Source: DSYU01 sp964437595 (GTDB lineage Bacteria; Chloroflexota; Anaerolineae; Anaerolineales; Anaerolineaceae). From it: a stretch of 64,000 nt of DNA. A program made the position numbers and the translations under genes. The notes below the pieces were generated by a model. The model did not search any database. It saw only the letters and a program-made list of their open reading frames with translations, and was not told the DNA's origin. Location: positions 12,763 to 76,762 of the forward strand of contig CAYTHO010000016.1 in NCBI GenBank assembly GCA_964437595.1, written 5' to 3'. Below, piece after piece: positions 17,242 to 25,902 of the stretch (position 1 is the first letter of the stretch; each line of letters opens with the position of its first letter).

Positions 17242-18093
17242 ATGACAAGAAGAATCTTAATCCTTGGCGGAACCGGTTTGTTTGGAAAACCAACCGCCAT
17301 CCAAGTGAAAGCCGATGGTTTTCAGGTGCGCATCCTGGCCCGGGATGTCGAGAAGGCCCAAAACATATTTGCAGATGGGTATGAAATTATGCAGGGGGAT
17401 GTAAGCGATCGCGTCAGCCTCGAGAAAGCTATGACCGGATGCGATGGCGTGCATATCAGCATTGGCGGGGCAGTAGATCAGCTCAGCGCAGAGAACGTAG
17501 CTGCTGTGGCATCCAAACTTGGTTTGGAACGCATCAGCTACATTTCCGGTGCTACTGTTGCCGAAAAGAACCGCTGGTTCCCTATGGTGGCCCAAAAACT
17601 GGAAGCCGAAAAAGCAATTCGCAATTGCGGAGTAGCCTATACTATTTTCTGCCCGACCTGGCCAATGGAACAGCTTGTTCGCTTTACGCAGAATGGAAAA
17701 CCATCCCTGATCGGCAAACAGCCCCTGCCAGTGCATTTCTTCGCCGCCCAAGACCTGGGTCGTATGGTCTCCAAATCCTACCAATTGGCAGAAGCCCAAA
17801 ATAAGCGCTTTTACGTTTACGGCCCAGAAGCGATAACGCTGAGAACGGCCCTCGAACGCTACTGTGCAGTCTTTCACCCCGAAGTCAAGAAAATAGGAGT
17901 CATGCCGATTTGGCTGGTGAAGATGCTGGGGACACTCTCTGGCAACGAGATGCTCAGCTTTGCTTCAGACCTGATGGGCTATTTTGACAAAACCCCCGAA
18001 GTGGGTGATCCTACAGAGGCCAATCGGATCCTCGGGGCGCCGGCCACCACCCTGGATATCTGGATGGAATCTCTCAAATCGAAAAGAATGTGA
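17242..18093 (+). CDS. NmrA-like / atypical short-chain dehydrogenase NAD(P)-binding protein
   Basis: A 283-residue Rossmann protein. The N-terminal nucleotide-binding motif is ILILGGTGLFGKPT and the basic residue after strand 2 is LARD, suggesting NADP(H). The rest resembles NmrA/NAD(P)H-binding epimerase-like proteins, with no clear YxxxK catalytic pair seen. It begins 16 bases after the small protein gene and is probably cotranscribed. Its role could be an NAD(P)-dependent oxidoreductase or a redox-sensing partner. Confidence 0.85.
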   Translation: MTRRILILGGTGLFGKPTAIQVKADGFQVRILARDVEKAQNIFADGYEIMQGDVSDRVSLEKAMTGCDGVHISIGGAVDQLSAENVAAVASKLGLERISYISGATVAEKNRWFPMVAQKLEAEKAIRNCGVAYTIFCPTWPMEQLVRFTQNGKPSLIGKQPLPVHFFAAQDLGRMVSKSYQLAEAQNKRFYVYGPEAITLRTALERYCAVFHPEVKKIGVMPIWLVKMLGTLSGNEMLSFASDLMGYFDKTPEVGDPTEANRILGAPATTLDIWMESLKSKRM

Positions 18094-18101
18094 GAAAAAG
18101 C

Positions 18102-18277
18102 ATGAAGCCTGTCAGCGTTGTTTTTTCGGCGGTGAGCTGGATTACGGCAAGCTAAAACTCTTGCCCAAGTTATTTGGCAAACGTATCAACCAGGGCCTAG
18201 AAGACGACTACCGCAATTGGGACGCAATCCGTGAATGGGTAGAGATCATTCGTCCCCAACTTGCAAAGGCGCAATAA
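18102..18277 (+). pseudogene. flavodoxin-domain C-terminal remnant with frameshift
   Basis: The fragment reads as the last ~58 residues of a HemG-like flavodoxin domain protein. The first frame gives MKPVSVVF; after a run of six Ts (18121-18126) the homology continues in another frame as FFGGELDYGKLK and ends DYRNWDAIREW. Adding one T would restore a continuous frame. The N-terminal two thirds of the family, including the FMN phosphate loop, is missing, so it is a relic, or an indel in a homopolymer plus a truncation. It follows the NmrA-like gene by 8 bases. Confidence 0.65.
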
Positions 18278-18305
18278 ACGAATTATTCAGAAGAGAGGAA
18301 ATAAC

Positions 18306-19865
18306 ATGAAAATAAAAAAATACCTTTTTCCAGCGATACTTGGCTGCACAATACTGGCGTTACTCCCGCAGATGTTCAACAAACCTGCTCTGGCTAAATC
18401 ATCTTCGAGCAGTACTTCCTATGATGCCATCGACACCTATATTGAAGGACAAATGCATCGCCTGAACATTCCGGGCGTATCGCTTGCTATCGTCGAAGGC
18501 GACCAGATCGTACACCTGCGCGGATTTGGCCAGGCCCGCCCGGGTGGTAAAGCACCGACCCCTCACACAAACTTCATTATTGGCTCTACTACAAAATCAT
18601 TTACCGCCCTGGCGGTGATGCAGCTCGTCGAAGAAGGAAAGGTTGATCTGGATTCTCCAGTACAACAATATCTACCCTGGTTCCGCGTAGCTGACCCTCG
18701 GGCAAGTCGTTTGATCACTGTACGCCACCTGCTAAACCAGACCAGCAGTCTACCCCTCATCCCCGCGTGGCAGCAGCTGGCCGATTTCGATAACCGCCCG
18801 GATGCTACCGAACGCCAGGCGCGCTCCTTATCGACACTCCAGCTCACCCGACCGGTCGGCTCGGCATTTGAGTATAGCAACGTGAATTACAACATCCTGG
18901 GATTGATCATTGAGGCCGTCAGTGGTGAAACCTACGCCGCATATATTCAACACCACATCTTTGACCCTTTGGAAATGAAGCACAGCTATATTTCCAAAGA
19001 CGCAGCCGACCAAGATGGAATGGCAGTGGGCCACCAATGCTGGTTCGGCATCCCCGTTGCCGTTCCGGATCTCCCGATCCCGGCAGGGTCATTGCCTTCT
19101 GGCCAGCTTGTATCCAACGCGGAAGATATGAGCCGCTACCTGATTGCACAGCTTAACAAGGGAAGGTACGCTGGTGTAAAAGTCATCTCCCCTGAGGGTT
19201 TAGCCGAGATACATCGCCCAGCGGTGCCGGCCATTAGCGCGGGTGTTGATATGGGATATTACGGCATGGGCTGGTATATTAAGGAGCAAGATCAGGCCCA
19301 AATCATTCACCACACTGGTATGGTTCCCGATTATTACACCTATATGGCCCTGCTGCCAGAGCTAAAGAGAGCCGTTGTCATGCTGGTGAATGTCAATTAT
19401 CTTACCCATGAGATGAGCCTTACCGAGATTGGAGAAGGTGTGTTAATGATGGTGGCAGGCAAACAGCCGGCGCCTATCCAGTTAGGCGCTATCCCCTGGG
19501 TAATACGCAGCCTGCTGCTGATCCCACTAATCCAAATAATCAGTGTCATTGCAACCCTGCGGCGTGTACATCACTGGCATCGTGACCCGCAGAGTATTCC
19601 AAGCCGGCGGCGGTTGTGGGGATTGCATCTCCTGCTGCCCACTTTCCTCAACCTGATCCTGACGGCCAGTGGAGTCGCCGTTCTGACCAGCAATGTGCGT
19701 GGGTTTTTGCTACTCTTCATGCCTGATCTCGCATGGCTGGCAATGATCAGCGGCGGCTTCGCCCTGGTGTGGACATTCCTGCGCACCCGCCTGATCATCC
19801 GTGCGTATCCTCACATATCCTCATCAACTCTTATGCCTGGGCACCGTGGCACGACCCCGGATTAG
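18306..19865 (+). CDS. serine hydrolase (beta-lactamase/DD-peptidase fold) with C-terminal membrane helices
   Basis: A 519-residue secreted or membrane-bound protein. An N-terminal signal sequence is followed by a class C beta-lactamase-like domain: SxxK is Ser94-Thr-Thr-Lys97 (GSTTKSF), the YxN motif is in FEYSNVNYN, and an HTG-like motif is in IIHHTGMVP. Three or four hydrophobic helices occupy the last ~130 residues. The start at 18306 has AGAGGA 6 bases upstream. It is related to the serine hydrolase at 22605-23816. Such proteins cleave peptides, esters or peptidoglycan; the substrate is unknown. Confidence 0.9.
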   Translation: MKIKKYLFPAILGCTILALLPQMFNKPALAKSSSSSTSYDAIDTYIEGQMHRLNIPGVSLAIVEGDQIVHLRGFGQARPGGKAPTPHTNFIIGSTTKSFTALAVMQLVEEGKVDLDSPVQQYLPWFRVADPRASRLITVRHLLNQTSSLPLIPAWQQLADFDNRPDATERQARSLSTLQLTRPVGSAFEYSNVNYNILGLIIEAVSGETYAAYIQHHIFDPLEMKHSYISKDAADQDGMAVGHQCWFGIPVAVPDLPIPAGSLPSGQLVSNAEDMSRYLIAQLNKGRYAGVKVISPEGLAEIHRPAVPAISAGVDMGYYGMGWYIKEQDQAQIIHHTGMVPDYYTYMALLPELKRAVVMLVNVNYLTHEMSLTEIGEGVLMMVAGKQPAPIQLGAIPWVIRSLLLIPLIQIISVIATLRRVHHWHRDPQSIPSRRRLWGLHLLLPTFLNLILTASGVAVLTSNVRGFLLLFMPDLAWLAMISGGFALVWTFLRTRLIIRAYPHISSSTLMPGHRGTTPD

Positions 19866-19979
19866 TGACGTTGGGTTGATGACGAAACGCTGGTAACCTG
19901 GAGGAACGTCTGGCAGAAAGAAGAGAAGTCTTTGTCTTTGTACGAAACCAACAGTTCTAAGCGTTAGTATCGGTATCAA

Positions 19980-20468
19980 CTACCGATCACCGGCGCGCCG
20001 AAACGCTACCATCGCCAGCACCTGCCCTAAAGCACGGATCCCCGCTGGGCTGCCATCCAGGCGATAGCCCATAAAGCGAGCCAACTCGCGCAGGGCCATC
20101 GGATGGCGGCGGGCATAATCGAGCAATTCTTCTCCTGCTTGCTCCGGGGGCAGAAAGTCGGCAACCATTTCCCACCGGCACCGCCCGCACTGGACGATTA
20201 CCCGCGGGTTGGCGCGGATGTTGCGGTACCAGTCGGACCCGCTCCCAAAACCCGCCGCGACGAAGAATGTGGTTGTATCCCGGTCATAACGCACCACCTC
20301 CAGCACCGTCTGGCGCACCCTTCCGGTCTTGCGTCCGGTGTGGGACAACAGCAGGAAGCGGGTTCCAAGCAAGCCGCCGAGACCCAGGCGGTAGAGCCAG
20401 ATCGGCAGGCGAAAGCCCAGGCGGGCCAGCCCGCGTGGGGGTGTTACATCTTTGATCTTTTCAACCAT
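19980..20468 (-). CDS. deazaflavin-dependent (DDN-type) nitroreductase family protein
   Basis: A 162-residue split beta-barrel protein of the F420/FMN nitroreductase family. Typical features are LLLSHTGRKTGRVRQT (the strand with SxGRKTG), FFVAAGFGSGSDWYRNI and NPRVIVQ. The ATG at 20468 is used because AGGAGA lies six bases before it; an upstream ATG at 20498 lacks a ribosome site. Last gene of the TetR-led operon. Members bind deazaflavin F420 or FMN and reduce quinones, nitro compounds or oxidised cofactors; the cofactor here is not determined. Confidence 0.88.
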   Translation of the reverse strand: MVEKIKDVTPPRGLARLGFRLPIWLYRLGLGGLLGTRFLLLSHTGRKTGRVRQTVLEVVRYDRDTTTFFVAAGFGSGSDWYRNIRANPRVIVQCGRCRWEMVADFLPPEQAGEELLDYARRHPMALRELARFMGYRLDGSPAGIRALGQVLAMVAFRRAGDR

Positions 20469-20592
20469 GCGCGTCTCCTGATCTTGATCATGCCGCAAGC
20501 CGGGTGATGACCATCTTCATGAACATTTTCTCAAGATTGGCCCATTCTGGATCGTCCTGAGGGTGTTGGTTTGCCCCCTGACATTCTTTCAA

Positions 20593-21183
20593 TCAGGCTT
20601 GTTTCCTGGGCCAGAAAGCTCCGGTGCGTTTGCAATATTCAGCGTAGGCATCGCCATAGCGTAACAGCAGATCCTGCTCCTCGGCGTAACAGAGGAGGAT
20701 GAAAATCGGAAAGTAAATGAGTGAGAACAGGGTCAAAAATGGCGAATGCAGCAGAATAGCAATGACCGGGAACAAGAACACCTCACCCACTGCCTGGGGG
20801 TGGCGCAGGCTGGTGTAGATGCCCCCATACATGGTGTGTTCTTTCTTTGGGACAAGAGCTTCCTCCCCTGCGTCACGCAGGCCAATCAGCATCAAAAGTG
20901 TGGCCGGAATGCCAATGAGGACGGCAATGACCAGCGAAATTCCCCAGGGCCAGGGGAAACGAACCGGCAGCGGTGCTGGCAGCGGAAAGAAATAATAGAG
21001 AACAAAATTGGCGGTGATGACTAACTCGCACACGCCGGAGGCCAGCCGGTCGTAGTAACACAGCCGGAAGGCATGCGGCCCGATGATTTTCGCTCGCCCG
21101 GCGGGGCTGACGCTGCGCACGTAGAAAAACAGGAACAGCAGCGAAGCAAAGAGCATAACGGCAACGTTGATCCAGGCGATCAT
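20593..21183 (-). CDS. isoprenylcysteine/phospholipid methyltransferase-like membrane protein
   Basis: A 196-residue protein with about five membrane helices. The C-terminal half has the ICMT/PEMT-like signature: GGIYTSLRHPQAVGE, then CYAEEQDLLLRYGDAYAEYC, consistent with a SAM-dependent methyltransferase embedded in the membrane. Third gene of the TetR operon, 35 bases after the Cys-motif membrane protein. The substrate (lipid, thiol or other) is unknown. Confidence 0.8.
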   Translation of the reverse strand: MIAWINVAVMLFASLLFLFFYVRSVSPAGRAKIIGPHAFRLCYYDRLASGVCELVITANFVLYYFFPLPAPLPVRFPWPWGISLVIAVLIGIPATLLMLIGLRDAGEEALVPKKEHTMYGGIYTSLRHPQAVGEVFLFPVIAILLHSPFLTLFSLIYFPIFILLCYAEEQDLLLRYGDAYAEYCKRTGAFWPRKQA

Positions 21184-21218
21184 ACAAATCTCTCCTTTTG
21201 CGAAATCTCACTTTTCCT

Positions 21219-21839
21219 TCAATCCTGATCCGAAGCCAGCCATGCCTGGCCGACTACGGGATTGCGGGCAAAAAATGCCCGTCGCGTGGCGCGGTCCACC
21301 TGGTTGAGGGGGCAGGCAAAATTCATACACCGGGCACACATCATGCGTCCCATCAGAACGGCCATTCCCGTCGTCGTGACGGCAAACAGTGCCAGCAGCA
21401 ACCATTGACTCCCGGCGAGGAGAAATGCCAGTGGATAGCCGGCGATCGGCAATAACCCGGCAAAGAAGACAATTCGCTCTCCCAACGACATCGGGCCCGG
21501 GCGATATTTCCACAACTTGGGCGCGCCATAATTGGCCCAGCACCGCAGCGATTTGGCTGCCGGTTCCGCGTAATGCGGACAGTGAGAGCACATCACACGG
21601 ATTTCGATAAAAAGGAAATAACTGAGCGCCAGCCCGATCCAGGGCAGCAGCAGCCAGGCATTGATCCGGGCAATCCCGATCCCGCCCACGATAAAAGGCG
21701 GAAGAGCGATCCCTAAGAAGCGCAGCAGCTCCCGGCTACTGAAGTGACACTGCACGCGGTCATGCAGCGGGCAGCCTGCACAATCGATTGATGAACAGCC
21801 TGGCAGCGGCTTGTGGGGATCTAGAAACAGCGGGCTCAT
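21219..21839 (-). CDS. polytopic membrane protein with three cysteine clusters, function unknown
   Basis: A 206-residue protein with about four hydrophobic helices and three Cys-rich segments: DCAGCPLHDRVQC near the N-terminus, CSHCPHY in the middle, and MCARCMNFACPLN near the C-terminus. Such spacing could bind iron-sulfur clusters or zinc on one membrane face. I do not recognise a named family with certainty. Its ATG overlaps the TetR stop (ATGA), so the two are translationally coupled. Confidence 0.75.
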   Translation of the reverse strand: MSPLFLDPHKPLPGCSSIDCAGCPLHDRVQCHFSSRELLRFLGIALPPFIVGGIGIARINAWLLLPWIGLALSYFLFIEIRVMCSHCPHYAEPAAKSLRCWANYGAPKLWKYRPGPMSLGERIVFFAGLLPIAGYPLAFLLAGSQWLLLALFAVTTTGMAVLMGRMMCARCMNFACPLNQVDRATRRAFFARNPVVGQAWLASDQD

Positions 21840-22438
21840 TGATTTATCTCCAATCCTTTAATGATCAGCGCCATGCTGGTGCGCAGTTGTTCTTCTGGTT
21901 CGACCATTTGCGGGGCATAGGCCCACAGCAACAAAGTGCCTTCCAAGGCCGCTCCAATAGCGATCGTTACTCGCCTGGCATCGCCAGCCACAAACTCCCC
22001 ATTGTCCATGCCATGCTGAATTATCGGCTCTAAAATCGACACAAATCTCTGTAGGTATGCTTGCATTACCCGCTGCACCGTCGTATTGTGAAACGCCAGG
22101 GCATAAAACTCATAGATCAATGGAGCAACCGGCTGAAAACCCCGCAATTCCTCAATAAAAACATCCAGGAAATGCTCCAGGCAGGCATGCGCCGATCCGC
22201 CTTCAACGGACAGGCTTTGCATTTTTCGAAATTCAGCGCTGAACAGCAAATCGGCGATCGCAGTAATGATCTCTTCTTTGCTTTTGAAATACCAGTACAG
22301 CAGGCCTTTGCTGAGACCCGCCTCAGTGGCCACATCATCCATACGGGCCTTGGCAAAACCCTGGCGAGCAAAGACCTGGATGGCCGATTCGATGATATGC
22401 GCGCGCCTTTCTTCGCTGACATCCGGACGAGGTGACAT
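21836..22438 (-). CDS. TetR/AcrR-family transcriptional regulator
   Basis: A 200-residue repressor with the canonical N-terminal HTH: IIESAIQVFARQGFAKARMD, then EAGLSKGLLYWYFKSKEE. The C-terminal ligand domain is variable. First gene of a four-gene minus-strand operon. A palindromic operator lies 22 bases upstream beside a near-consensus promoter, so autorepression is likely. The inducer is unknown; the operon content (nitroreductase, methyltransferase, Cys-motif membrane protein) suggests a reactive or membrane-active compound. Confidence 0.92.
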   Translation of the reverse strand: MSPRPDVSEERRAHIIESAIQVFARQGFAKARMDDVATEAGLSKGLLYWYFKSKEEIITAIADLLFSAEFRKMQSLSVEGGSAHACLEHFLDVFIEELRGFQPVAPLIYEFYALAFHNTTVQRVMQAYLQRFVSILEPIIQHGMDNGEFVAGDARRVTIAIGAALEGTLLLWAYAPQMVEPEEQLRTSMALIIKGLEINQ

Positions 22439-22459
22439 AGAATCTCCAGAAATTAATTG

Positions 22460-22473
22460 ACTGACCAGTCAGT
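22460..22473. promoter_or_regulatory. TetR operator candidate
   Basis: ACTGAC-CA-GTCAGT is an inverted repeat with perfect 6-base arms, typical of TetR/AcrR sites. It starts at the last base of the -10 box of the TetR operon promoter, so repressor binding would block initiation. Confidence 0.8.
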
Positions 22474-22501
22474 TTATAACATGGTACCGGAGACTTGTCA
22501 A
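22473..22501 (-). promoter_or_regulatory. sigma-70-type promoter of the TetR operon
   Basis: Reading the minus strand: -35 TTGACA (22501-22496), a 17-base spacer, -10 TATAAA (22478-22473). Transcription would begin about 30 bases before the TetR start codon, within the operator. Confidence 0.8.
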
Positions 22502-22604
22502 GTAGCTTTTTTGAAGCTTAGAAATTAGTACAGACATGGGACTGGAACACAGCCAGGAAATTGGTGAAAGATGAATAGGTCACCGACTGCCGCACCAAAA
22601 ATTT

Positions 22605-23816
22605 CTACCATTCCATCTTGGTCAGCAATTCCATCAAACCTTCACGATCCAGGTCTGTGCCGTTAGCCAGGATGGCAATTCCCAGGTTCTCTTCAGGATA
22701 GAGGCGCATGATCGTGGCAAAGCCGGGCCCCCCGCCTGCATGCTCGAGAAAAACAACATTCCCTGTTCGTCCCACCAACCAACCCAATCCACGACTATCA
22801 ATTGGGCCAGTATTTGTCATTGACGAAATGGATTCAGGCTGCAGGAGCCGGTTTCCGTCCAGCGAACCACGGTTCAGGTATGCCATCATCAGGCGAGCCA
22901 CATCGGTTGAGGGTCCGATCAAACCAGTTGAAGGGCTGGGGTCGATGTAAACTCTGTTCAACCAAAGCAGCTTTCCTTCTCGTTTACGAATCAGTGCGCT
23001 TGTGTCTAACAAAGTTGGCAAAAGTGGAGTGAAAATATGGATGACGGGTAATGTACCGAAGGCTTCATGGTCAGCCATAGAAAGCGTGTAAACGAAACCA
23101 GTCTGAGACATTCCCATGGGCTCCAGAACATTCCGGGTTATGTATGTCTCATAAGACTGACCCGAAACACCTTCGATGATTGCGCCCAGCACCATATAGT
23201 TCATATTACTGTAGACGGCCTTTTCTCCAGGCTCGAACTTCAATTTGTTAAAGGCAGGCAGATATTTCTTAACGATCTCAGTTTGATCTCGGGTGGCATC
23301 GTCATAATGTACCCAACCGATGATAGCAGGGACCGTATCGGGTAAACCGGATGTATGCTGTAGCAGATTTCGTATGGTAATGCCCGAACTGGTGGGTGTA
23401 GGATAGGTCACTTCAAACCAGGGTAAATAGTCCGTGACAGAATCATCCAGGTCTAATTTGCCCTGCTCCTGCAGTTGCATAACCGCGATGGCAGTGGGGA
23501 TCTTGGTCATCGACCACCAATGGTAAACAGTGTTCGTTTCAGCTTTTACGCCGCCAGGCCCATCCGCAAATCCAAAGGCGTTGTTATAGACAATGCGCCC
23601 ATTCTTCACCACGACCAGCGATAACCCGGGTGGATTGCCCGAGGCGACCAGCCGATTTAAATAGGATTCTAATTCGGCTACATCATCGACCTGCTCTGGC
23701 GTCGCCGGTGCATGTGGTGCAAAGGCATATAAAGCGATGCCAATCACCAGGAGGAGAAACACCATTCCTGGAAGCATATTTCGGAGCACCTTTTCATAAT
23801 ATTTTAGAGTAGCCAT
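22605..23816 (-). CDS. serine hydrolase (beta-lactamase/DD-peptidase fold), membrane-anchored
   Basis: A 403-residue protein with one N-terminal hydrophobic helix (about residues 14-33) and an extracytoplasmic class C beta-lactamase-like domain. SxxK is Ser102-Met-Thr-Lys105 (WWSMTK), YxN is AVYSNMNY, and an HAGG motif near the C-terminus stands for the KTG-type strand (EHAGGGPG). It lacks the C-terminal membrane helices of its relative at 18306-19865. Its start overlaps the end of the membrane-protein gene upstream by 13 bases, so the two are coupled. Confidence 0.9.
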   Translation of the reverse strand: MATLKYYEKVLRNMLPGMVFLLLVIGIALYAFAPHAPATPEQVDDVAELESYLNRLVASGNPPGLSLVVVKNGRIVYNNAFGFADGPGGVKAETNTVYHWWSMTKIPTAIAVMQLQEQGKLDLDDSVTDYLPWFEVTYPTPTSSGITIRNLLQHTSGLPDTVPAIIGWVHYDDATRDQTEIVKKYLPAFNKLKFEPGEKAVYSNMNYMVLGAIIEGVSGQSYETYITRNVLEPMGMSQTGFVYTLSMADHEAFGTLPVIHIFTPLLPTLLDTSALIRKREGKLLWLNRVYIDPSPSTGLIGPSTDVARLMMAYLNRGSLDGNRLLQPESISSMTNTGPIDSRGLGWLVGRTGNVVFLEHAGGGPGFATIMRLYPEENLGIAILANGTDLDREGLMELLTKMEW

Positions 23817-24319
23817 TCCACACCGAGCGCGATTCCTGTGACGATCAGGCTGAGGATGAGGGTAAATACAATCCCATTTAGAAATTTTCGGAAATGGAAA
23901 GCATAATCGGTGTAGCCAGCCATGCCCTCGGTACCTGGCAGGATCATGAAGCGCGGCTTCAAGGTCATCAGAAGAAACCAGTCAAGCAATACAAGATCGA
24001 GCAGGTTCCACATCTGGAAAATGACCACTGAGACAATGAAGGTGTTGAGGAAGGTTAGTTCGCCATAAAGGCTTCGGAGTTGACCGAGCCCCAGTGCGAC
24101 AACCAGCCCAAGGATCGCCAAAAGCGGGAGGCTGGCCAGGTTCGCCTGCTTGTGCGTCTGTTTGCTCATTGGCCCATACTTGGCGCGGATGTCGGGTGGA
24201 TAATCATTGAGGATCATCTCTACATTAACATGTCCCATGATGAGTATGGCGAAGCTAAAAACCACCCCAAAGATCGTCCCCCAAAGCACACCAAGTTGAA
24301 TCAGTTGAAGAATGTCCAT
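23804..24319 (-). CDS. four-helix membrane protein of unknown function
   Basis: A 171-residue hydrophobic protein with about four membrane helices, an N-terminal segment ILQLIQLGVLWGTIFGVVFS and a cytosolic or external loop DIRAKYGPMSKQTHK. No family recognised with confidence. Cotranscribed between another small membrane protein and the serine hydrolase, with 13 bases of overlap with the latter. Confidence 0.7.
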   Translation of the reverse strand: MDILQLIQLGVLWGTIFGVVFSFAILIMGHVNVEMILNDYPPDIRAKYGPMSKQTHKQANLASLPLLAILGLVVALGLGQLRSLYGELTFLNTFIVSVVIFQMWNLLDLVLLDWFLLMTLKPRFMILPGTEGMAGYTDYAFHFRKFLNGIVFTLILSLIVTGIALGVEWLL

Positions 24320-24355
24320 TTCATTTCTCCTTTTCGGTAGAGAGCCTAAAGGTCA

Positions 24356-24874
24356 TTAGAGAACTTTTGGCTCTAACCCAGCCTTTTTACGATTGATAAG
24401 CTTAATCCCGAAATACACCGCGGCATCGCAGACCAGCATCCCGATCACTGCGGGGACAAGTACTGCCCATCCTGACTCACCGCCTTCGATGACACTCCAT
24501 ACAATCTTGCCCAGCGCTGCGAAGTTGATAACTGCCACACCCCACCACCATGAGCGCTTCCAAAATGCCAGCGCAAGAAAGTAGAAGAAAGCGGGAACGG
24601 TGAGCGAAGCGAAAACCTTAATAATCGTCCATTCGCCAAGGATGTAATCCTTTTCGGCTTGCAGGAACTGCTCTACAGCAGGGTCAACGGTTGCTGGTGC
24701 GGGGAACCAGAACATGCTGGTGAACAGTGCTATAACCGTGAAAACAAGTCCTTTCAAGCTACGCCTGTAGGCAAAATAGATAAAGGGCAGGATAAACATT
24801 GGGCGGATGTACCAGCTCAACACATTGTGATGGCGCACCCAGGCCCAAGCGAGAAAGTCGGATAAGAATTCCAT
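24356..24874 (-). CDS. small membrane protein of unknown function
   Basis: A 172-residue protein with about five hydrophobic helices, several Trp-rich (WKRSWWWGVAVIN). No recognised catalytic motif. Sits 36 bases upstream of the four-helix membrane protein and 21 bases after the CPBP protease gene on the same strand, so it belongs to the same operon. Confidence 0.7.
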   Translation of the reverse strand: MEFLSDFLAWAWVRHHNVLSWYIRPMFILPFIYFAYRRSLKGLVFTVIALFTSMFWFPAPATVDPAVEQFLQAEKDYILGEWTIIKVFASLTVPAFFYFLALAFWKRSWWWGVAVINFAALGKIVWSVIEGGESGWAVLVPAVIGMLVCDAAVYFGIKLINRKKAGLEPKVL

Positions 24875-24895
24875 ATCAGTGTCTCCTTATGTGTT

Positions 24896-25762
24896 TCAAT
24901 CACCTTCAGAATACTGCTTTTCACCAACCGGATTACCCAGCCTGCCTCTTGTGATAAGGATCAATGCAATGGCCACGACCCATAGCAGTGCAACCGTGAT
25001 ATGAAACGGACGTGCAGAATTATCGGTGAGAAGGTTCCCCCAGGCATTCTGTGAGGCGTGGAATAGCGCAACCAGCAGCACGCTTCCTTTTGTACTGAGG
25101 AATGTCCACGCATAAATAATGGACAACGCCATCGAAAACAACACGAACGGAACGACGCCAACCGATGCGATGAAAGGATCGTCTTTCAGGAAAAAGCCGG
25201 GCGCGTGGAGAATTGTTTCGGGAACTGCAACCAGGAAGGCTGCCACCACAGCATTGTTATATTGGGCGTGAAGCCTGGGCAGGGCAAACCCGCGCCAGGC
25301 CACCTCTTCACCATTCAGAAGCATTAGCATGAGAAGTTGCAAAAGAAAGCTCAGGAGAATCTCCCACCACTGCATGCTCAATACCCCGATCTGGGGTAGG
25401 CTGCCTCCCAATGAAATATGCAAACCAATGGCGCCCAGAATGATAGGAACGAAAAAGGTAAGCACAAGCAAATACCACCAGCCGCTTACACGCCAGATAA
25501 GATAACGACCGAATAGCTGCTTCACGCCTTTCCTTCCCCTGGTGATGCCTGTCACAACTGCGGCGGCGATGGCGGGAGTCCAGCCGGCCAGAAGCCCAAG
25601 TGCATCAGGCACCGCGAAGGGAAATAACCCCCAGGAATACATTGCCTTAGGCACAAAATATGCCCATGCCAGGATGAATGTGCCGATATACATCGCAGCC
25701 AGTGGATGCCGCGTCACGAAGGATTTAAAGTGATTCTTTTGTATGGAAGATACCGTAACCAT
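24896..25762 (-). CDS. CPBP-family intramembrane glutamic endopeptidase (CAAX/Abi type)
   Basis: A 288-residue polytopic protein. The family signature NGEEVAWRGFALPRL holds the catalytic Glu152-Glu153 and Arg157 (EExxxR), and later membrane helices carry the conserved His (LFHASQNAWGN). The ATG at 25762 has AGGAAACAGG just before it. First gene of a four-gene operon divergent from the histidine kinase at 25903. Family members cleave within membranes or give bacteriocin self-immunity; the substrate here is unknown. Confidence 0.9.
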   Translation of the reverse strand: MVTVSSIQKNHFKSFVTRHPLAAMYIGTFILAWAYFVPKAMYSWGLFPFAVPDALGLLAGWTPAIAAAVVTGITRGRKGVKQLFGRYLIWRVSGWWYLLVLTFFVPIILGAIGLHISLGGSLPQIGVLSMQWWEILLSFLLQLLMLMLLNGEEVAWRGFALPRLHAQYNNAVVAAFLVAVPETILHAPGFFLKDDPFIASVGVVPFVLFSMALSIIYAWTFLSTKGSVLLVALFHASQNAWGNLLTDNSARPFHITVALLWVVAIALILITRGRLGNPVGEKQYSEGD

Positions 25763-25902
25763 GTCCTGTTTCCTTTTGTTTGATATCCACAGGATACGGC
25801 ATCTCCTTCCCGGTATCATCTGAACGCGCTCACCAATCGGACAGAAAAATTTCCCGGACGAAAGGGGAAATCATTCCCGTCTCTTTGGGAATACAATATA
25901 GT

